A stretch of DNA of 64,000 nucleotides from Calditrichia bacterium. GTDB taxonomy: Bacteria; Calditrichota; Calditrichia; RBG-13-44-9; J075. The notes under the pieces were generated by a model. That model was not told where the DNA came from. It searched no databases and saw nothing but the letters and a program-made list of their open reading frames with translations. Made by a program: the position numbers and the translations under genes. The stretch covers positions 254,321 through 318,320 of the forward strand of contig JANQRS010000011.1 of assembly GCA_028284445.1 (NCBI GenBank). The letters are read 5' to 3'. Numbering within the stretch: position 1 is the first letter of the stretch; the number at the start of each line of letters is the position of its first letter. This document shows, in pieces, positions 62,020 to 64,000 of the stretch.

Positions 62020-62472
62020 ATGGGTAAATTGATTGGTGGTGGTGGACTTATTGCGATCGCCCTGTTTATGTTACTTGGCTTTGCGAATGCTTCCGGAAAT
62101 ATGTCGGCCCTGGTTGCAGGCATAACATTTCTCATTATTGTGGTGGCGCCAGCGATCGGTGGTGCAGCACTGCTAAGATCTCACTTCCAGGAACAATCGC
62201 GCTTACAGCGACAGAAGAGCGGATTACGGGATCGCACGATTGAGGCCGAGATTGTAAAACTGGCTGAGAGCAAAGGCGGAAAATTGACTGTTTCCGAAGT
62301 TGTTAGTGGACTGGCAATGGATCTTGACGAAGCCAAGACCGCGCTCGACTCACTTCATCAAAACAGCGTCGCCGATATCGAGCTCACAGAAGATGGCATG
62401 ATGGTATACACTTTTTTTGAAGCCAAACACCTGCCAGGCAAAAGCACAAGTCGCGGAGTATTAGATGACTAA
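62020..62472 (+). CDS. Membrane-anchored protein with winged-helix-like tail, unknown
   Basis: 150 residues. Two membrane helices at about 8-23 and 28-48 precede a short charged linker. The soluble C-terminal part reads AEIVKLAESKGGKLTVSEVVSGLAM and DLDEAKTALDSLHQNSVADIEL, the rhythm of a small winged-helix domain. No family recognised. The next gene starts eight bases before its stop, so they are co-translated. The zinc-ribbon partner suggests a shared role at the membrane. Confidence 0.6.
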   Translation: MGKLIGGGGLIAIALFMLLGFANASGNMSALVAGITFLIIVVAPAIGGAALLRSHFQEQSRLQRQKSGLRDRTIEAEIVKLAESKGGKLTVSEVVSGLAMDLDEAKTALDSLHQNSVADIELTEDGMMVYTFFEAKHLPGKSTSRGVLDD

Positions 62473-63202
62473 ACTGGAAACCAAATACGATTGCCCGGTA
62501 TGCCTGGGCGTTAAAATGTCCAAAATGCACGTGCCGGAAATTCGCGGACTGACAATCGACTTCTGCAGCCGATGCGGTGGTTTCTGGTTTGATCAGGGTG
62601 AAGTGAAAATGCTGCATGATTATCGCCCGAGGTCCATGCTGCGCCGATTGGAGCTAAAAAAAGAGCTTTTCATGATGCAATGCCATTCTTGCCATTCGCG
62701 CATGGGCCGCAACGACGAAAAGTGCTCCAACTGTGATTGGAAAAATGTCATCGACTGCCCGGTATGTCATAGAGCACTCAAAGGTGTTACCTACAACAAT
62801 CTAAAATTGGACGCCTGCCACAACTGCAAAGGTGTATGGTTCGATGAAATCGAACTGGCAGAGATCTGGAACATGAACTATAACCAGATGACCCAAAAGG
62901 CAAGGCGCGGCAAAGACGGCAAACTCGTCGACATCGACGGGGGAGAAGCGGCTGCAATTTTCCTGGACGTCCTCTGGTGGAATCCCGGGCTGATAAGCGC
63001 AGGCGGCGAGATCCTGTCCAGCGCAGGCGGTGCACTGGCCAACGCCGGGGGCGCAGCCGTAGAAGGGCTGTCGAATCTGGACCTTGGCAATGTCGCTGAT
63101 GCAGCCGGCGGCCTCGTTGAAGGCACCGGGGAATTGGCTGGAAGCGTATTCGAGGCGATCGCGAATATCATCGGCGAGATTTTTTCGTCGCTGGATTTCT
63201 AG
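62465..63202 (+). CDS. zf-TFIIB (zinc-ribbon) domain protein
   Basis: 245 residues with two TFIIB-type zinc ribbons and a short ribbon between them: YDCPVCLGVKMSKMHVPE with IDFCSRCGGFWFDQGEV (about 8-47), CHSCHSRMGRNDEKCSNC (about 73-90), and IDCPVCHRALKGV with LDACHNCKGVWFDEIELAE (about 97-140). The C-terminal ~80 residues are rich in Gly/Ala and amphipathic (GGEILSSAGGALANAGGAA). The ribbon family is often linked to membrane or regulatory complexes, but no role is set. Start overlaps the previous gene by 8 bases. Confidence 0.82.
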   Translation: MTKLETKYDCPVCLGVKMSKMHVPEIRGLTIDFCSRCGGFWFDQGEVKMLHDYRPRSMLRRLELKKELFMMQCHSCHSRMGRNDEKCSNCDWKNVIDCPVCHRALKGVTYNNLKLDACHNCKGVWFDEIELAEIWNMNYNQMTQKARRGKDGKLVDIDGGEAAAIFLDVLWWNPGLISAGGEILSSAGGALANAGGAAVEGLSNLDLGNVADAAGGLVEGTGELAGSVFEAIANIIGEIFSSLDF

Positions 63203-63215
63203 AAGAGGCTACACA

Positions 63216-63623
63216 ATGTTTGAAGCAAAGCATGAAGTCCCATCGGTTGATGACTTTCTACACCTGAGAAAAGTGGCGGGATTAAGTCGACGTTCGCGTG
63301 AAGGTGCTGAAATCGCCCTGCCAAGAAGTCTTTTTGCAGTCACGATCTACAAGGCCGAACTTGCCGTCGGCATGGGCCGGGTCGTTGGTGACGGCGGTTG
63401 CAACTTTGAGGTGGTTGATATTGCGGTTGATCCGGATTTCCAGGGACACGGCCTGGGACGCCTGATAATGGAAAATATCATGGCATTTCTCTCCGCCAAT
63501 GCCCCGAGCGATGCCTATGTTTCGATGCTAGCGGATCAACCGGCGTTTTATGAAAAATTTGGCTGGCATAAAACTGCACCGGAAAGCATGGGCATGCACT
63601 GGAAAGCAGGCACGAACGACTAA
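63216..63623 (+). CDS. GNAT-family N-acetyltransferase
   Basis: 135 residues from ATG 63216, with GAGG seven bases upstream and 13 bases after the zinc-ribbon stop. GNAT signatures: DIAVDPDFQGHGLGRLIMENIMAFL (about 69-93; acetyl-CoA loop GHGLGRLI) and YEKFGWHKTAP near the end. The shape matches the small aminoglycoside/spermidine-like YjgM-type acetyltransferases. Substrate unknown. Probably the third gene of the zinc-ribbon operon. Confidence 0.87.
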   Translation: MFEAKHEVPSVDDFLHLRKVAGLSRRSREGAEIALPRSLFAVTIYKAELAVGMGRVVGDGGCNFEVVDIAVDPDFQGHGLGRLIMENIMAFLSANAPSDAYVSMLADQPAFYEKFGWHKTAPESMGMHWKAGTND

Positions 63624-63637
63624 CCTGTCACCAGCTC

Positions 63638-64000
63638 TTAGTTCCGGGGCCGGGCCAACCCCATGCCAACACCATTCTCCTGCCAGAGCTCTACAATCAA
63701 GCCATCAATCTCCAGAACCTTATGCTGCGGGTAGCGCGCCAGAACCCCTTCCTGCAGCTTGAATTGGTATAAGGTGCATTTTTCACCGGATGTATTTTCC
63801 AAGTCAATTTGAGCAGCGATTTGCTGGTCGATGGAGCAGTAGCGACCACCGAGCAAACGATACGCATCCGATTCAAACTGTGGCTCAGTCAAAGCGAAAT
63901 CCAATTTACCCAGAGCTTGTGCCAGATCGCTATAATCGCCTGTACGATGCTCCATCTCCAGGGCTTTTAAATGATTTTTGGCCACCTGCCTGGAAATATC
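63638..64000 (-). CDS. Anti-sigma-like/hypothetical protein (partial, C-terminal part)
   Basis: The frame is open to the right edge; about 120 C-terminal residues are visible. Sequence includes LLGGRYCSIDQQIAAQIDL, CTLYQFKLQEGVLAR and LEIDGLIVELWQENGVGMGLARPRN. This is the pattern of the C-terminal domain of a group of membrane-linked anti-sigma-factor-like proteins, which carry GxRYCSI..QIAAQ. I am not certain of that family. The start codon and any zinc-binding N-terminus lie outside the window. It converges with the GNAT gene, 14 bases apart. Confidence 0.45.
   Translation of the reverse strand, partial: DISRQVAKNHLKALEMEHRTGDYSDLAQALGKLDFALTEPQFESDAYRLLGGRYCSIDQQIAAQIDLENTSGEKCTLYQFKLQEGVLARYPQHKVLEIDGLIVELWQENGVGMGLARPRN

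Overview
The window looks like chromosomal DNA of a free-living, heterotrophic, Gram-negative bacterium. Supporting signs are a TonB-dependent receptor, several outer-membrane barrel-like proteins, many lipoproteins, and two secreted proteins ending in the 'YPNPFNP' FlgD-like/type IX-style C-terminal domain. That tail, together with a Planctomycete-type cytochrome/DUF1501 pair and many PD40 propellers, fits the FCB side of the tree (Calditrichota, KSB1, Ignavibacteriota, Rhodothermota or Latescibacterota-like lineages). The exact phylum cannot be fixed from this sequence. TTG starts with good Shine-Dalgarno sites are frequent, and several promoters have readable TTGACA/TATAAT-like boxes. I saw no tRNA, rRNA, CRISPR, phage or transposase gene.

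Layout. 1-5.7 kb: a partial FG-GAP protein, a QorB-like quinone oxidoreductase, a DsrE-like protein, monomeric isocitrate dehydrogenase, and a PadR/permease-prefix pair with a readable promoter-operator. 5.7-16 kb: a VOC protein, a PD40 lipoprotein, the PSD1/DUF1549/DUF1553 plus DUF1501 pair, VanZ, two GNATs, an exo/endonuclease-phosphatase family protein and a DUF1801/YdeI protein. 16-25 kb: small membrane proteins, a sodium:solute symporter, a class-C serine hydrolase, a lyase-like lipoprotein and tandem barrel proteins, with three striking inverted repeats. 25-34 kb: DUF1456, a DEAD-box helicase, an uncharacterised 273-residue protein overlapping a three-domain membrane fusion (methyltransferase + PAP2 + Lgt-like), a Kef antiporter with its KefF-like partner, and small genes. 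34-42.8 kb: CutC, an S9 peptidase, membrane proteins, an exported Gfo/Idh/MocA protein, a BtuF-like protein and a sulfotransferase.

42.8-60.9 kb is the clearest functional unit, a pentose-polysaccharide utilisation locus. One tightly packed minus-strand run encodes GH26 lipoprotein, GH43 xylosidase-like enzyme, GPH symporter, LacI regulator, secreted GH26 with sorting domain, and xylose isomerase. A second LacI gene is divergent to it. Next come a secreted beta-helix protein and a TonB-dependent receptor, whose promoter carries a perfect 18-bp LacI-type operator. A phytanoyl-CoA dioxygenase-like gene, a dihydrodiol/xylose-dehydrogenase-type oxidoreductase and a sugar porter follow. The likely flow is polymer cleavage outside the cell, uptake through the receptor, GH43 trimming, symport, then isomerisation of xylose. 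Because both GH26 proteins lack the His-Glu pair of mannanases and sit with xylose genes, beta-1,3-xylan is an attractive candidate substrate. The window closes with AlkD-like, zinc-ribbon and GNAT genes.
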